Part shown: piece after piece, positions 52,493 through 60,117 of the stretch
Layout of the letters: each line of letters begins with the position of its first letter
How positions within the stretch are numbered: the stretch's first letter is position 1
Source of the DNA: DASRRB01 sp036732755
GTDB taxonomy: Bacteria; Planctomycetota; B15-G4; SIAN01
DNA length: 63,884 bases
Direction of reading: 5' to 3'
Assembly (NCBI GenBank): GCA_036732755.1
Contig: DAINBU010000012.1
Span: 1 to 63,884 of the forward strand
Notes under the pieces: generated by a model
The model's database searches: none
Told to the model about the DNA's origin: nothing
Seen by the model: only the letters and a program-made list of their open reading frames with translations
Position numbers and translations under genes: made by a program

Positions 52493-52836
52493 TCTGCTGC
52501 GGATCTGCTGCGGATCTGCTGCGGATCTGCTGCGGATCTGCGGTGCAGTTCGAGGTGGCACCGTCGACAGACCCAGCGCACCTCGAGCGGCTTCGAGTAG
52601 TCGTCGTGATGCATCTGCGCCGCGGACTCGCAGCCCTCGCACGGCTTCCGCTCGATCTTGCCGCGGCGCAGGTAGACGCGGGCGTAGCTTCGGCAGTTGC
52701 TTTTTCGGCGCTGTTCGTCGGTTAGGCGATGCGTCTTTCTCCAGCCACGCATCCAGCGCGCGTGGCACTTGAGACAGGTTCGCTGCCCCGCTCGCCGCTT
52801 CTTGTGGCGGCACGCCCCTTTGCCCCATCGAACCAC
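52489..52836 (-). CDS. HNH-like zinc protein, 115 aa
   Basis: GTG 52836, MVRWGKGACRHKKRRAGQRT. Two Cys pairs (C9 region and CLKCH), then KPCEGCESAAQMHHDDYSKP and VRWVCRRCHLELHRR, a pattern shared with small phage HNH-type nucleases (CxxC, HHDDY, CxxCH). The last 20 residues are repeats (SAADPQQIRSRSAAD) encoded by an 11 bp tandem array. It is adjacent to terL, where HNH proteins often assist cos cleavage. The conserved HNH active-site order is only partly visible. Confidence 0.75.
   Translation of the reverse strand: MVRWGKGACRHKKRRAGQRTCLKCHARWMRGWRKTHRLTDEQRRKSNCRSYARVYLRRGKIERKPCEGCESAAQMHHDDYSKPLEVRWVCRRCHLELHRRSAADPQQIRSRSAAD
52492..52543 (-). repeat. 11 bp tandem repeat at the HNH/terL boundary
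   Basis: ATCTGCTGCGG is repeated four times in a row from 52492, followed by a partial copy (ATCTGCGG). It codes for the HNH C terminus and ends at the TTG start of terL. Since 11 is not a multiple of 3, gain or loss of a unit would change the HNH reading frame and the stop/start overlap. Confidence 0.93.
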
Positions 52837-52856
52837 GGGCGCGATCCTATTGTTTT

Positions 52857-52874
52857 CGTGGAACGTGTTCCACG
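52857..52874. promoter_or_regulatory. Palindrome upstream of the packaging operon
   Basis: CGTGGAAC-GT-GTTCCACG is an inverted repeat with 8 bp arms, between the preceding gene's stop and the HNH start on the minus strand. The adjoining TGTTCCACGTG (52866-52876) equals the left 11 positions of the bacterial parS consensus, but the right half does not match. It may be an operator or an mRNA hairpin. Confidence 0.45.
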
Positions 52875-52891
52875 TGACGCGCCCAGAACCA

Positions 52892-53509
52892 TCACCCCAG
52901 TCGCTCCCGGATCGCCCGCGCGTCGTTGTCGGACTGCTTCGCCGCGGCCTTCGACGCCGCGCTGGTGTGCGCGACGCCGCTCGCGGACACGAGCTTGCGG
53001 AAGCTCTCCCCGCGCTGGCCGCGCTTGAACAGCGTGCCCCACAGGCCCGTCCAGAAGTTCCGAGCCGAGCGCGGGATCACCAGGTACTTGACGCCGAGCC
53101 AGATCAGAGCGCCCAGCCCGACATATTCCAGGAAACTCATGCCGCCTCCTCCGGGGTTGTAGTCCCCCCCGCCCGTGTCCACGTTGTTGACCACCTGCGC
53201 CGGCCGAAACGCGAAGCTCGCGCCGAGCGCGGCCAGGCCGATGTAGAGCGCGTTGACCGCGCTCACGCCGATCGCCACCGCGGTCGCGACGGAGGCGACG
53301 ACCGAGACGACGATCTCGACGAGCTTCCCGGAGAACGCCTCGATCATCCGCGAGAACCATCCGCCGCTCGCGGCGTCCGCCGCGCGCCGCTTGACCTCAT
53401 CGACGGTCGAAGGCGGATCAGAGGCGCAGGCGTGCGCGAGGGCGAACAGCGTGATGGCCGTCGCGGCGACGAGCCACCGCGCCCACCTTCGCCACCGGCG
53501 CTCGTTCAC
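52892..53509 (-). CDS. Multi-span membrane protein, 205 aa
   Basis: The GTG at 53509 is in a GTGA overlap and gives VNERRWRRWARWLVAATAIT. An N-terminal hydrophobic stretch (LVAATAITLFALAHACAS), then LVEIVVSVVASVATAVAIGV, ALYIGLAALGASFAF and EYVGLGALIWLGVKYLVIP, suggest three to four transmembrane helices with a basic C terminus. It may serve in lysis (holin-like) or envelope targeting. The lipobox-like LAHAC is not canonical. Confidence 0.6.
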   Translation of the reverse strand: MNERRWRRWARWLVAATAITLFALAHACASDPPSTVDEVKRRAADAASGGWFSRMIEAFSGKLVEIVVSVVASVATAVAIGVSAVNALYIGLAALGASFAFRPAQVVNNVDTGGGDYNPGGGGMSFLEYVGLGALIWLGVKYLVIPRSARNFWTGLWGTLFKRGQRGESFRKLVSASGVAHTSAASKAAAKQSDNDARAIRERLG

Positions 53510-53736
53510 CGGATCCAGAGCTTCGAGCCGTCGAGCGGATTGATCACGCAGACCGACAGCGCCCCGTCCACCGCGCGACGCAGCGCTGACCGCTTCGCCG
53601 TCCAGAAGTTGTAGAAGGCCTCGCCCGCGGCGCCGACCTTCTTTCCGTTGCGGCTCTTCACGCGCCAGCGCCAGCATTGGCCTTCGCCGTCGAGCCTGCC
53701 CCTGTAGACCTCGACGTAGTTCCCGCTCTTCGCCAT
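53506..53736 (-). CDS. DUF1508/YegP-like protein, 76 aa
   Basis: ATG 53736, MAKSGNYVEVYRGRLDGEGQ. The core CWRWRVKSRNGKKVGAAGEA followed by SALRRAVDG resembles the DUF1508 small alpha/beta repeat (W-R-x-x-NG-K-x-x-S-E). The YegP family is uncharacterised and widely distributed in bacteria. It lies between the beta-barrel and the membrane protein genes. Confidence 0.6.
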   Translation of the reverse strand: MAKSGNYVEVYRGRLDGEGQCWRWRVKSRNGKKVGAAGEAFYNFWTAKRSALRRAVDGALSVCVINPLDGSKLWIR

Positions 53737-53746
53737 TCGTTCTCCC

Positions 53747-54511
53747 TCAGAGGCTCGCTCGGAGCCCGACCGCCGTCCCGTCCTCGTCGTTCCACCGATC
53801 GTCGCGCCGATACTCGAGCGTCGCCCAAACGCCGTCGCGCAGGAGGTAGCGCAGCTCGGGCCGCGCGGAGGTCCAGTCGCCCCCGTCCTCCCACCAGGTT
53901 CGCTCGACGTAGCCGCCGATCGACCAGCGCTCGCGCAGGGCGAGCTCGAACTGCGCCCGCGACATCACGCCGCCTCCGTCGTCGGAGATCGGGAACAGCT
54001 CGAGGCGGCAGAAAGGCTGTTCCCCTCCGGTCCACGGGTCGAGGTACGCGCCGAGGCGCTCCGTGGAGTTCCGCGAGCCGGTGAAGTCCTCGTACCAGAA
54101 CGCGACTCCGGCGGCCGGGGCGAGGCGCGCGAAGACTCCGCCGCGCAGCGCGAAGCGCGCCGGGTCGTTCGCGAGGCTCGAGTAGAGGTCGAGCGAGCCG
54201 TAGACGTCGACGCGCTCGTGCGGGCGGGAGTGCCCCTCGAACGCCAGGTCGCGCAGGTCGCGCCGCGAGTCGACCGAGTATTCGACCGCGAGCCAGTTCG
54301 AATCGAACGGGTTGCGCGTCTCGACGCTCGAGGGCGCGTGCTCCGCCCGGTTCTCCCAGGGCCAGCCGAGCGCCTCCGGCGCCGTGGGAGCTGCCCGCGC
54401 GGCCGGCTGCTCCTGGTCCGGGCACTCGCCGACGATCGGGTAGGCCGCTCCCTGCACCCGAGCGCAGGAGCACATCGCCAGGGCGAAGACGAATCGAAGA
54501 GTGAACCGCAT
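53747..54511 (-). CDS. Predicted outer-membrane beta-barrel protein
   Basis: 254 residues from ATG 54511. The N terminus (MRFTLRFVFALAMCSCARVQ) is a Sec-type signal peptide. After a Pro-rich linker the chain shows alternating amphipathic strands (LAVEYSVDSRRDLRDLAFE, VYGSLDLYSS, FALRGGVFARLAPAAGVAFW, WSIGGYVERTWW, VWATLEYRRDDRW, TAVGLRASL), a pattern typical of small barrels. A phage-coded barrel could alter the host surface or exclude superinfection. Confidence 0.55.
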   Translation of the reverse strand: MRFTLRFVFALAMCSCARVQGAAYPIVGECPDQEQPAARAAPTAPEALGWPWENRAEHAPSSVETRNPFDSNWLAVEYSVDSRRDLRDLAFEGHSRPHERVDVYGSLDLYSSLANDPARFALRGGVFARLAPAAGVAFWYEDFTGSRNSTERLGAYLDPWTGGEQPFCRLELFPISDDGGGVMSRAQFELALRERWSIGGYVERTWWEDGGDWTSARPELRYLLRDGVWATLEYRRDDRWNDEDGTAVGLRASL

Positions 54512-54551
54512 GGGCCGGACGCTACCAAGGCGCCGGCGCCGGAGCACGCCC

Positions 54552-55544
54552 CTACTTCACGCCGTAGAGTTTCACGACGACGCCGTCCTCGCCGGGGTCG
54601 CCGACGACCCCCGTCCCCGCCTTTGCCCCGCCGAGACCGCCCGCGGCCGAGCAGGAGATCGTGTCGGCGACCGTCGTCTCGGAGAGCACCGCGACGAGCC
54701 CGCCGCAGCCGCCCCCGCCGCCGCCCGTGTTTCCGGCCGGGTCGCCGGCGCCGCCGACTCCGCCCTTGGCCTGAATCGATCCGGCGCCCGAGATCGCGCG
54801 CGCAGCCACGACGAGCATCCCTCCGGACGCGCCGCCGCCGCCGCCCTTCTTGACGCCGTCGCCGCCGGCGCCCCCGCCGCCCGTCCCGGCCTCCAGTAGC
54901 TCGCCCTGCGAGTCCCCGGTGAGCAGCGGGACGATCTGGTGCACGACGCGCATCCCCCCGTTCGCGTCTGGGAAGGCGGTCGACGCTCCCGCCGACGCTC
55001 CCGCCCCCGTGCCGCCGTCGCCGCCTTGGCCGCCGACGCCGCAGGTAGCGTTGTCCCGCGCGGCTCCGGCCGAGCCGGCCACGTCCCCGCCCGCGCCGCC
55101 CGCGTTCGATCCGCCGAGGAACTGCCGGGCCACGCCCGCCCCCGCGGCACCGCCGGCTGCTCCGGCCTGCCCCGCGTTGCCGTCGAAGTGGATCGCGCCG
55201 TCGAGGAAGAGCGCGCCGGAAACGAACAGGCTCCAGCCCTGCATGTTCAGCGACCCGCCCGATTTGATGGTCAGGTTGCGGTAGAAGAGGTTGTTGGACG
55301 CGACCTGCGCGTCCGTGATCGTCCGGTCGCCGTCGAGGCCGTCGCCGAAGACGCCGAGGTTCATCCGCGTGTTCGCGCTCTCGGTCGTGTCCGCGAGAGT
55401 CGCCTGGTCGATGTTCGCGGGCTGCGAGAGGAACTCGCCTATCCCGCGCACGACCTCGGTCAGCTCGATCGTTCGCTGCTCGAGCTCGTCGATCCCGAGC
55501 TCGCGGCGCCGAATATCGTCGTGCGGAAGTCGTTCTTCGGACAT
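54552..55544 (-). CDS. Glycine-rich tail adhesin-type protein
   Basis: 330 residues from ATG 55544. The N-terminal ~50 residues are a coiled coil (RRRELGIDELEQRTIELTEV), then a beta segment (LTIKSGGSLNMQGWSLFVSG), and residues ~123-285 are Gly-rich (AGAAGGAAGAGVAR, KKGGGGGASGG, TGGGGGGCGG), ending in VVVKLYGVK. Glycine-rich tips of this kind occur in receptor-binding proteins. It follows the tailspike gene, so both probably act in host recognition. Confidence 0.7.
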   Translation of the reverse strand: MSEERLPHDDIRRRELGIDELEQRTIELTEVVRGIGEFLSQPANIDQATLADTTESANTRMNLGVFGDGLDGDRTITDAQVASNNLFYRNLTIKSGGSLNMQGWSLFVSGALFLDGAIHFDGNAGQAGAAGGAAGAGVARQFLGGSNAGGAGGDVAGSAGAARDNATCGVGGQGGDGGTGAGASAGASTAFPDANGGMRVVHQIVPLLTGDSQGELLEAGTGGGGAGGDGVKKGGGGGASGGMLVVAARAISGAGSIQAKGGVGGAGDPAGNTGGGGGGCGGLVAVLSETTVADTISCSAAGGLGGAKAGTGVVGDPGEDGVVVKLYGVK

Positions 55545-55567
55545 CGTCGAATCCCTTTCTCGAACGG

Positions 55568-57169
55568 TTAGAAGCCGTATCCTTCGCTGATCCAGAGCGC
55601 GACGGCGGCTCCGCCGAGCTCGGGTCGCCAGTTGCGCAGGCTCTGCGCGCGCGCCTGGGTCACGAAGCTCGCGAACGTCCCGCTCCCCCCCACCACGGTG
55701 TCGTAGGTCGCGATCGAGCGCGTCGCGTCCGGGAAGTCGCCCGCGCCGACGACCTCGTCGTCGCCGCCCCCCGCGTTGCCAAGGTGCGCCTTCCACGCCG
55801 CCTGGTTCTCGTTCGATCCGTTGTATCGGTAGCGCGCCCCGGAGGCCGCGCCGCTGAGGAGATGGCACGCGCCAACGTTCCAGCGCGACCCGTTGTCGAG
55901 GTTGTGCTCGAAAACGTAGTGCGAGCCCGTCGAGTAGACCTTGGCCTGGTCGAACGAGTGCGTGCGGAACGGGTCGGCGGTCGCCGACTCGTTGATCTTG
56001 CAGGAGCCGAGCCACCCGTAGATCCGGTTCCCGTTCGTCCAGAGGCGCTGCATCCGCGTGCCGTTCGTGACCGGCCAGGCCGGGTACACGATGAACGGGT
56101 GCGGGTCGGTCGACGTCCCGCTGTCGACCAGGCAGTTGTTGTGCCAGTCGACGCTCGTCGAAGTCGCCCCGCCGCAGTGCTCGAACGCGTAGCCCCAGCC
56201 TCGCGCGGTCGAGCCGTTCGTGTCGCGCCCCTCGGTGATGCAGTTGCGCTCGGAGTGGACGTCGGCCAGGCCGTCGGCCCACCCGCCGACCGGGTCGAGG
56301 CCGAACATCCCGAAGGCGATCGCAGCCCGCGAAATCATGTTGTTGTTCGCCTCGAAGTTGCTCGAGCGATTGAGGACCGCGCAGCCGGCGACCTCGAGGA
56401 ACAGATTGCCGTCCGTCTCGACGCCCGAGCAGTCGTAGCTCGAGCCCGAGCGCACGAGGATCCCGTGGTGGTTCACGCCCGGGGTGACCTCTCCGATCTT
56501 CGAGAAGACGTTGTCGTTGATCGACGAGTTGTAGGTGCGCGCGCAGTAGACCCCGGTCGCCGGGTTGCCGACGCTCGCGTAGATGTCCGCGATCACGTTC
56601 CTGTAGATCGTGATCCGCTGCGCGACGTGCAGGGCGACGACGGGCGGGTCGATCCGGACGCCGTCCGCGCAGTTCTCCAGGTAGCATCCGGTGATCGTGA
56701 CGTCGGAGGCCGTCTCCGCGATCCGAATCGCGGCCGGCGTGCCGGCCGAGCCGTTGTAGCTGTGCGCCGAGATTCGGATGTCCTCGACGCGAACGAACTG
56801 GACGGGCACCGAGAAGCGTAGGCCGTCGGAGATCCCCGACTTGACCTTCGGGCGGGCCCCGGTGAGGGAGAGGCCGTAGGACCCGATCCGCTGTGGCCGG
56901 ATCGCGGAGCGCCCGCTGGTCGTCCAGTTTCCGAGGGCCTCGGTCCACTCGTCGTTCCAGAGCAGGAGCAGCGCGTCCTCGGCTCCCTGCCTCATCAGCG
57001 CCTTGCCCGCGGCGAGCGTCGCCTTGGGGGTCAGGGGGGTCAGCCCGTCGTTCGCGTCGCTCCCCAGGCTCGAGGAGACGTACACGTTGTGCGGGGTGAC
57101 CGGCCCGGTCCCTCCGCCGGCGAAGCTGCCCTGCGTCGCGCCCCACGAAAACTGGCTGAAGGAAACCAT
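55568..57169 (-). CDS. Right-handed beta-helix tailspike-like protein
   Basis: 533 residues from ATG 57169, with GAGGAG upstream. An N-terminal attachment segment (MVSFSQFSWGATQGSFAGGG) is followed by parallel beta-helix coils rich in Asn and Ile (ASDVTITGCYLENCADGVRI, ITIYRNVIADIYASVG, GVETDGNLFLEVAGCAVLN), as in pectate-lyase-like tailspikes. Catalytic residues cannot be assigned. It lies outside the tail module, upstream of the packaging genes. Confidence 0.8.
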   Translation of the reverse strand: MVSFSQFSWGATQGSFAGGGTGPVTPHNVYVSSSLGSDANDGLTPLTPKATLAAGKALMRQGAEDALLLLWNDEWTEALGNWTTSGRSAIRPQRIGSYGLSLTGARPKVKSGISDGLRFSVPVQFVRVEDIRISAHSYNGSAGTPAAIRIAETASDVTITGCYLENCADGVRIDPPVVALHVAQRITIYRNVIADIYASVGNPATGVYCARTYNSSINDNVFSKIGEVTPGVNHHGILVRSGSSYDCSGVETDGNLFLEVAGCAVLNRSSNFEANNNMISRAAIAFGMFGLDPVGGWADGLADVHSERNCITEGRDTNGSTARGWGYAFEHCGGATSTSVDWHNNCLVDSGTSTDPHPFIVYPAWPVTNGTRMQRLWTNGNRIYGWLGSCKINESATADPFRTHSFDQAKVYSTGSHYVFEHNLDNGSRWNVGACHLLSGAASGARYRYNGSNENQAAWKAHLGNAGGGDDEVVGAGDFPDATRSIATYDTVVGGSGTFASFVTQARAQSLRNWRPELGGAAVALWISEGYGF

Positions 57170-57245
57170 GCTCGTCGCTCCTCGTCTCGGCCCTCGGACT
57201 CGTCGCCCATGTTCTACTTTGCAGCGGAGGTCGTCGCAAAACGCC

Positions 57246-58256
57246 TCAGGGGCCGGCCGCGTCGACGGCAGCGCGCGCATCGACGACGGGGCCGCACGCC
57301 ATCGGCTGCGCGGTCAAGATCAGGATGTCCTTGATCCCGCGGCCGGTGAGCGCGGGGTTCGCAGCGCCCACGAGACCGGCTACGCCCGCGACGTAGGCTG
57401 TGGCGACGGCCGTCGAGTCCGTCGCCCCGTAGCCGCCCTCGACCGTCGTCGTCGCGTGGCCGGGCGCCCAGAGATCGACCTTCGGCCCGAAGTTCGAGTA
57501 CGACGCACGAGTGCCGTCGAGGTTGCACGCGCCAACGACGAGCAAGCGCGCGTCGTTCGGGCCGCGTAGCCGCTGCCCGCCGGCGAAGTTCGTCCCGGCC
57601 GGACAGATGAGGATGCGCTCGCCGCCCGCCGAGAAACCGTCGAGCACGGCGTCGAACTCGCGGCGGGCGTGCCATCCCAGGAGCGCGTAGCCGGTGACGC
57701 CGATCTTCGCGGGAGTCGACTCGGCGAGCGCGAAGGCTTCGGCGAGGTGCTCCTCCGACCAGATGACGCGGTAGGCGTGAAGCGTCGCGTGCTGACAGAC
57801 CCCCGCGATCCCGAGTCCGTTGTTCGTGTCGGCCGCGATCACCCCCGCGTGCCAGGTCCCGAGCGCGGAGAAGGGCGGGGGTGCGGGCTCGACGAGCACG
57901 TTCTCCGTCAGGTCCTCGTGCGCGAAGACCCCGGTGTCGAACTGGGCGATGTGAACCGCGGCACTCCCGGTCGTGACGTCCCACGCCTCGGGCACGCGGA
58001 TGAGCTGCAGCCCCCACTGGCTCGGGAAGTATGGGTCGTTCGGGGCCTGCGCGCGCGCGGACCCCGCGGTGAGTGCGAAGGCCGCCAGAGCCAGCAGCAC
58101 GAGCGGCGCCTTCGGGACCGGTCGCCCCCGCGCGAGCGACGCGAGCCAGACGACGGCGTCGATCAGCAGGTCGAGCAGCCGCCAGCCCGCGTGGAAGAGG
58201 AGGCCGATCAGGAGGACGGCGAAAACGTTCACGTCGGTCGTGGTGGTGAAGTTCAT
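57246..58256 (-). CDS. Subtilase-fold protein lacking the catalytic serine
   Basis: 336 residues from ATG 58256. Hydrophobic helices at ~10-40 and 50-65 (ending AGSARAQA, signal-like) would anchor or export it. The subtilisin (S8) fold is clear: SQWGLQLIRVPEAWD, HIAQFDTGV with D107, GTWHAGVIAA with H136 shifted one place from the usual GTHVAG, and YSNFGPKVDLWAPG. The serine motif GTSMATPHVAG reads STAVATAYVAG, with Ala283 at the Ser position, and the oxyanion Asn block is AGTNFAGG. It is probably proteolytically inactive and may act in binding. Confidence 0.82.
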   Translation of the reverse strand: MNFTTTTDVNVFAVLLIGLLFHAGWRLLDLLIDAVVWLASLARGRPVPKAPLVLLALAAFALTAGSARAQAPNDPYFPSQWGLQLIRVPEAWDVTTGSAAVHIAQFDTGVFAHEDLTENVLVEPAPPPFSALGTWHAGVIAADTNNGLGIAGVCQHATLHAYRVIWSEEHLAEAFALAESTPAKIGVTGYALLGWHARREFDAVLDGFSAGGERILICPAGTNFAGGQRLRGPNDARLLVVGACNLDGTRASYSNFGPKVDLWAPGHATTTVEGGYGATDSTAVATAYVAGVAGLVGAANPALTGRGIKDILILTAQPMACGPVVDARAAVDAAGP

Positions 58257-58295
58257 GCCCTGGGGATAACGCCGGCCGAGGCCACCGTCAAAGTG

Positions 58296-58332
58296 GGCCG
58301 CCCGCAGAGATCCCCCCCCCCGGCGGGCGGCC
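58296..58332 (-). terminator. Stem-loop with poly-C loop
   Basis: GGCCGCCCGC (58296-58305) pairs perfectly with GCGGGCGGCC (58323-58332) around a loop that includes ten C (58312-58321). On the minus strand it is followed by CACTTTGAC. It lies between the Ig-like gene and the subtilase-like gene and could terminate or attenuate the upstream transcript. Confidence 0.65.
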
Positions 58333-58385
58333 GTCGTTCTCTTCCGCGAGACGCCCCTAGCCGGCCGGGGCTCGCGCGCGAAAAA

Positions 58386-58742
58386 TCACTCGTCCGTCGG
58401 TGCCCCGACCGTCGCGGTCGCGCTGCCGGGCGGGGTGAGCGTGACGGTGACGAGGACCTCCTCGTGCAGCGTGATCTCGGGCGCCCCTTCCGGGCCGTCC
58501 GTGTCCGGCACGAACAGGTCCAGCGTGACCGTCGCGGTCCCCGGGTTCGGCGACTTGACGTCGGCGTTCAGGCCGTCCGGCCGAAACACGACCTCGGCGA
58601 CGCTCGGATCCGAGGAGACGATCGACACCGTCGACCCCGACGGCAGGCTGCCGAAGTCGGGGAACACGACGCCGCCGCGGCTCTTGACCTCGAAGCCCAC
58701 GGGGAACTGCTGGTTGTCAGGGAGGGATACGTTCTGGCTCAT
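58386..58742 (-). CDS. Ig-like (BIG-type) small protein, 118 aa
   Basis: ATG 58742, MSQNVSLPDNQQFPVGFEVK. Strands TVSIVSSDPSVAEVVF, PNPGTATVTLDLFVPD and VLVTVTLTPPGSATATVG make an Ig-like beta sandwich (SSDPSVAxV, GTATVT). Such proteins decorate virions or bind sugars. It has no signal peptide. It is separated from the next gene by a 129 bp gap with a terminator-like hairpin. Confidence 0.65.
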   Translation of the reverse strand: MSQNVSLPDNQQFPVGFEVKSRGGVVFPDFGSLPSGSTVSIVSSDPSVAEVVFRPDGLNADVKSPNPGTATVTLDLFVPDTDGPEGAPEITLHEEVLVTVTLTPPGSATATVGAPTDE

Positions 58743-58744
58743 GG

Positions 58745-58912
58745 CTACCTCTCGTTGGTGGGTCTCCCCACGACTACTCGGGCGGAAAAAGGGACGAGCC
58801 TCGGCGGGTGAGCCCGCTCGAGCGCGTCCGCGATCCTACGCAACTCCCGCGCGATGGTCCCGAGCGCGTCGATCAGGCGCGGGTCCGCGGGGATCTCGAT
58901 CTTGACCTTCAC
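58745..58912 (-). CDS. Small hypothetical protein, 55 aa
   Basis: The GTG at 58912 is in a GTGA overlap and gives VKVKIEIPADPRLIDALGTI, then ARELRRIADALERA. A strand followed by one amphipathic helix. Function unknown; it sits between a membrane coiled-coil protein and the Ig-like gene. Confidence 0.6.
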   Translation of the reverse strand: MKVKIEIPADPRLIDALGTIARELRRIADALERAHPPRLVPFSARVVVGRPTNER

Positions 58913-59199
58913 CGGACCTCCGGAACCCTCAGGCTCGGGTTGTCGCGCGCGAAGCGCAGCATGAGCGACTCCATCTGGGGGCGCGTCCACTGATCGGCCA
59001 GCCGATCGTTGAGCCTGTCGACCGTGTACGTGACGTCCCGCAGGCCACTTTTCACGGTGGTCAGCTCGGTCCGGATCGGCTCGATCGACGCCTGCGACTT
59101 CGAGTTGACGTCGTCGAACTTCGAGTTGAGCCACACGACGGCCGACACGACGACGACCAGGAACCCGACCGTCGTCTTCGTCTTCTCGGTCAGAACCAT
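58909..59199 (-). CDS. Single-span membrane coiled-coil protein, 96 aa
   Basis: ATG 59199 with GAGGA upstream. MVLTEKTKTTVGFLVVVVSA forms an N-terminal transmembrane anchor. A periplasmic or cytoplasmic coiled coil follows (IRTELTTVKSGLRDVTYTVD, RLNDRLADQW). This layout matches i-spanin-like or holin-associated proteins, though no lysis cassette can be confirmed nearby. Confidence 0.6.
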   Translation of the reverse strand: MVLTEKTKTTVGFLVVVVSAVVWLNSKFDDVNSKSQASIEPIRTELTTVKSGLRDVTYTVDRLNDRLADQWTRPQMESLMLRFARDNPSLRVPEVR

Positions 59200-59243
59200 C
59201 GGAGCGTCCTCGCGGAGTGCGGTTCGAGCATCGTGATTCCCTT

Positions 59244-59492
59244 CTAGCCTTTCGTCGGGTACGGCGACAAACCGACCGGCCGGTGCTGTCCCCACGTCTT
59301 GGCCACGCGCGTCGTCCGGAGCTTTGGGCGACGGCTCGGCGGATGGACCTTTCGAAGCGCGCGCGCGAGGCGCTTCTCGTCGACGGTCCCGTCCGCGCGC
59401 AGCGCGCCGCACGCCCGGTACTTCTGGAGCAGGAACTGCGTGCGCCCGACGAGGATCGCGAGCGGCGGCGGCTCATCGACCAGCGGCTGCAC
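59244..59492 (-). CDS. Hypothetical protein, 82 aa
   Basis: GTG 59492, MQPLVDEPPPLAILVGRTQF. The C terminus is basic (KVHPPSRRPKLRTTRVAKTW). Overlaps the upstream gene by 20 nt. Function unknown. Confidence 0.55.
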   Translation of the reverse strand: MQPLVDEPPPLAILVGRTQFLLQKYRACGALRADGTVDEKRLARALRKVHPPSRRPKLRTTRVAKTWGQHRPVGLSPYPTKG

Positions 59493-59814
59493 GGCGCTCC
59501 CTCCGGAAGACGAACCACTCTCGGAAGCCGACGCGCGTCAGGAGGTAGAAGTCCGCGCTCGGCTGGTCCGCGCGCGTCCAGCACGGCCAGTGGCGCTTCG
59601 CGACGGTGCCGCGGCGCAGCCACCCCCGCGAAAGCAAGTACGCGACGGCCGAGCCGACCCTGATGACGATCTTCGGCGCCGGGCTCCGGCGCGCGTCGTC
59701 GTTGCGCCGCTCCCAGTCCTCGACCATCGCCTCGAGGACGACGAGCGCGTCCCGGTCCGCCCGGCCCCAGGCCGCCAGAGCCTCGGGCTCGGATGATTGC
59801 CCGCTAGCTCTCAT
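59473..59814 (-). CDS. Hypothetical protein, 113 aa
   Basis: ATG 59814, in an ATGA overlap with the 89-residue gene. The middle is a winged-helix-like segment (IVIRVGSAVAYLLSRGWLRR, then FYLLTRVGFREWFVFRRER), so DNA binding is possible. No family recognised. Confidence 0.6.
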   Translation of the reverse strand: MRASGQSSEPEALAAWGRADRDALVVLEAMVEDWERRNDDARRSPAPKIVIRVGSAVAYLLSRGWLRRGTVAKRHWPCWTRADQPSADFYLLTRVGFREWFVFRRERRAAAGR

Positions 59815-60080
59815 CCGGGGTCGTCCGCCGGGTTCGATCGGCCCTGGTCGATCAGGTCGCCCTGGCGCGGGACGAGGTTCGCGCGCGCCGCGGGCGCTCC
59901 GCCCTTGGCGACGAAGCCCGGGGGCCGGCCGACCGGGACCTCCGACGCGACGACGTCGCGTGCCTCGACCGCGTATCGCGACCCGTCGTCGAAGCGAACG
60001 AGGCAGTCCCCGCCCCCGAGCAGGCGCTCGACCGTGCCGGGCTTGCCGTTCGCTGTCACTCGTTCGTTGATGCCGATCAC
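59811..60080 (-). CDS. Small beta-barrel (KOW/SH3-like) protein, 89 aa
   Basis: The GTG at 60080 is in a GTGA overlap with a 14-codon frame (60077-60121) that could be a leader. The product begins VIGINERVTANGKPGTVERL, then LVRFDDGSRYAVEARDV, a short SH3/KOW-like barrel, with a Pro/Gly-rich tail. The longer frame to 60152 is possible but starts with an unlikely Arg-rich stretch. Confidence 0.6.
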   Translation of the reverse strand: MIGINERVTANGKPGTVERLLGGGDCLVRFDDGSRYAVEARDVVASEVPVGRPPGFVAKGGAPAARANLVPRQGDLIDQGRSNPADDPG

Positions 60081-60117
60081 CGCGCGCGCCTCCGATCGAA
60101 GAGCACGCCGGCGAGGA

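Noticed and set aside
52868..52880. A true parS site
   Set aside because: Only one half of the 16 bp consensus matches; the other half deviates at several positions, so it is not called parS.
55545..57239. N-terminal part of an 895-codon frame
   Set aside because: It lies over the beta-helix gene in another frame. Only the part from ATG 55544 (glycine-rich protein) is kept.
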